From JACMJP01 sp046160675 (GTDB lineage: Bacteria > Bacteroidota > Bacteroidia > Chitinophagales > BACL12), in the NCBI GenBank assembly GCA_046160675.1, contig JBJXHH010000203.1, forward strand, positions 1 to 6,654: a DNA stretch of 6,654 bases, read 5' to 3'. Position numbers and translations under genes: made by a program. Under the pieces are notes generated by a model. The model was not told the DNA's origin and did no database searches. It was given only the letters and a program-made list of their open reading frames with translations. Positions 5,889 through 6,654 of this stretch are shown piece after piece. The number at the start of each line of letters is the position of its first letter. Position 1 is the stretch's first letter.

Positions 5889-6654
5889 TCGACCTGCGCA
5901 GCGATACATTTACAAAACCATCACCGGCTATGCGTAATGCGATGATGCAGGCGGAAGTAGGTGATGATGTGTTCGGCGAAGACCCGACAGTAAATGCATT
6001 AGAGGAAAAACTTGAGAAACTTTTCGGTGTTGAAGCAGCTGTATTTTGCCCAACTGCAACAATGTGTAATCAAGTTGCAATCAAGCTGAGCACAAAGCCA
6101 CTTGATGAAATTATCTGCGACAGAACAGCGCATGTTTATAATTACGAAGTCGGAGGCATGGCATTTCACAGCGGTTGTATGCCGAGGTATGTTTTTGGCG
6201 AAAGGGGAGTTTTTACTGCTGAGGATGTGTTGCAAAACATCAACCCCTCAGATGTACATAAAACTATCAGCAGTTTAGTTGTAATTGAAAATACCAGCAA
6301 CCGGGGTGGAGGAAAAATATTTCCTTTGTCAACTATAAAAGAGATAAAACTTGTTTGTGAGCAACATCACTTAAAACTTCATCTTGATGGTTCAAGAATT
6401 TTTAATGCACTGGTTGAAACAAAAGAAGATGCAACTGATTACGGGAAAACATTTGACACAATTACGATTTGTTTGAGCAAAGGGCTGGGTTGCGCTGCCG
6501 GCGCATTGCTACTTTGTAAGAAAGAACAGGAAACTGAGGCAAGAAGGATAAGAAAGGTTTTTGGCGGTGGTATGCGACAGGCCGGGATTCTTGCTGCAGG
6601 CGGGTTGTATGCGATTGATCACAATATAGAGTTATTAAAACAGGACCATGTAAA
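5885..6654 (+). CDS. ltaE: Low-specificity threonine aldolase, N-terminal 256 residues (3' truncated by window edge)
   Basis: This PLP enzyme (fold type I) cleaves L-threonine and L-allo-threonine to glycine and acetaldehyde. Translation from ATG 5885 stays open to the window end with MIDLRSDTFTKPSPAMRNAM, then EVGDDVFGEDPTVNALE. Family landmarks fall at the same numbers as in E. coli LtaE (333 residues, Lys197): His83 in TAHVYNYEVGG stacks on PLP, Asp168 and Arg171 lie in HLDGSRIFNA, and the Schiff-base lysine is Lys199 in ICLSKGLG. VFGGGMRQAG follows at 225-234. About 80 C-terminal residues are outside the window. Two cofactor-site loops differ from the usual sequence: PTATM replaces PSGTM/PTGT (Ala58 for Gly) and GCAAGALL replaces GAPVGSLL. 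The ATG overlaps the rhomboid TGA (ATGA), implying translational coupling and a shared transcript with rlmH and rhomboid. Confidence 0.95.
   Translation, partial: MIDLRSDTFTKPSPAMRNAMMQAEVGDDVFGEDPTVNALEEKLEKLFGVEAAVFCPTATMCNQVAIKLSTKPLDEIICDRTAHVYNYEVGGMAFHSGCMPRYVFGERGVFTAEDVLQNINPSDVHKTISSLVVIENTSNRGGGKIFPLSTIKEIKLVCEQHHLKLHLDGSRIFNALVETKEDATDYGKTFDTITICLSKGLGCAAGALLLCKKEQETEARRIRKVFGGGMRQAGILAAGGLYAIDHNIELLKQDHV

Noticed and set aside
1..6654. Mobile elements, CRISPR arrays, tRNA or rRNA genes
   Set aside because: No terminal repeats, transposase motifs, regularly spaced repeats or tRNA-like cloverleaf sequences were found in the spacers, all of which are 90 bp or less.

Overview
The window looks like ordinary, compact chromosome from a member of the Bacteroidota, probably a Chitinophagales/Sphingobacteriales-like lineage. 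The clues are: a low-GC, A/T-rich sequence; genes without clear Shine-Dalgarno sites; short spacers with TAnnTTTG-type -7 boxes; an enlarged two-part signal peptidase I; several small lipoproteins; and RlmH and rhomboid proteins of Bacteroidota type. The taxonomic call is inference, since there is no rRNA or other marker in the window.

Layout. Bases 1-803 (+) hold the 3' part of a polytopic membrane protein, most like the C-terminal part of a GT39/ArnT-type glycosyltransferase; it runs off the left edge. Bases 894-2486 (+) encode signal peptidase I (LepB) with an extra N-terminal membrane domain. Bases 2536-3090 (+) encode a small lipoprotein. On the minus strand a two-gene unit follows: an outer-membrane beta-barrel-like protein (4280-3447) and then a lipid-anchored monoheme cytochrome c (3422-3093). 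Upstream of it on the same strand lies a cysteine-containing small lipoprotein (4729-4370), separated by an 89-bp spacer with a nested inverted repeat. From 4757 the plus strand carries rlmH (4757-5227), a rhomboid intramembrane protease (5256-5888) and a right-truncated low-specificity threonine aldolase, ltaE (5885-6654). The last gene overlaps the rhomboid stop in an ATGA junction.

How the genes fit together. Apart from RlmH (ribosome modification) and threonine aldolase (glycine/threonine metabolism), the products act in the cell envelope: lipid or glycan transfer, preprotein processing, lipoproteins, an outer-membrane barrel, a periplasm-facing heme protein and an intramembrane protease. 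The rlmH-rhomboid-ltaE genes look like one transcription unit. The barrel-cytochrome pair is the least explained part. No mobile element, CRISPR array, tRNA or rRNA was seen, and no spacer exceeds about 90 bp. I found no convincing new system; the barrel-cytochrome pair is the best candidate for follow-up.
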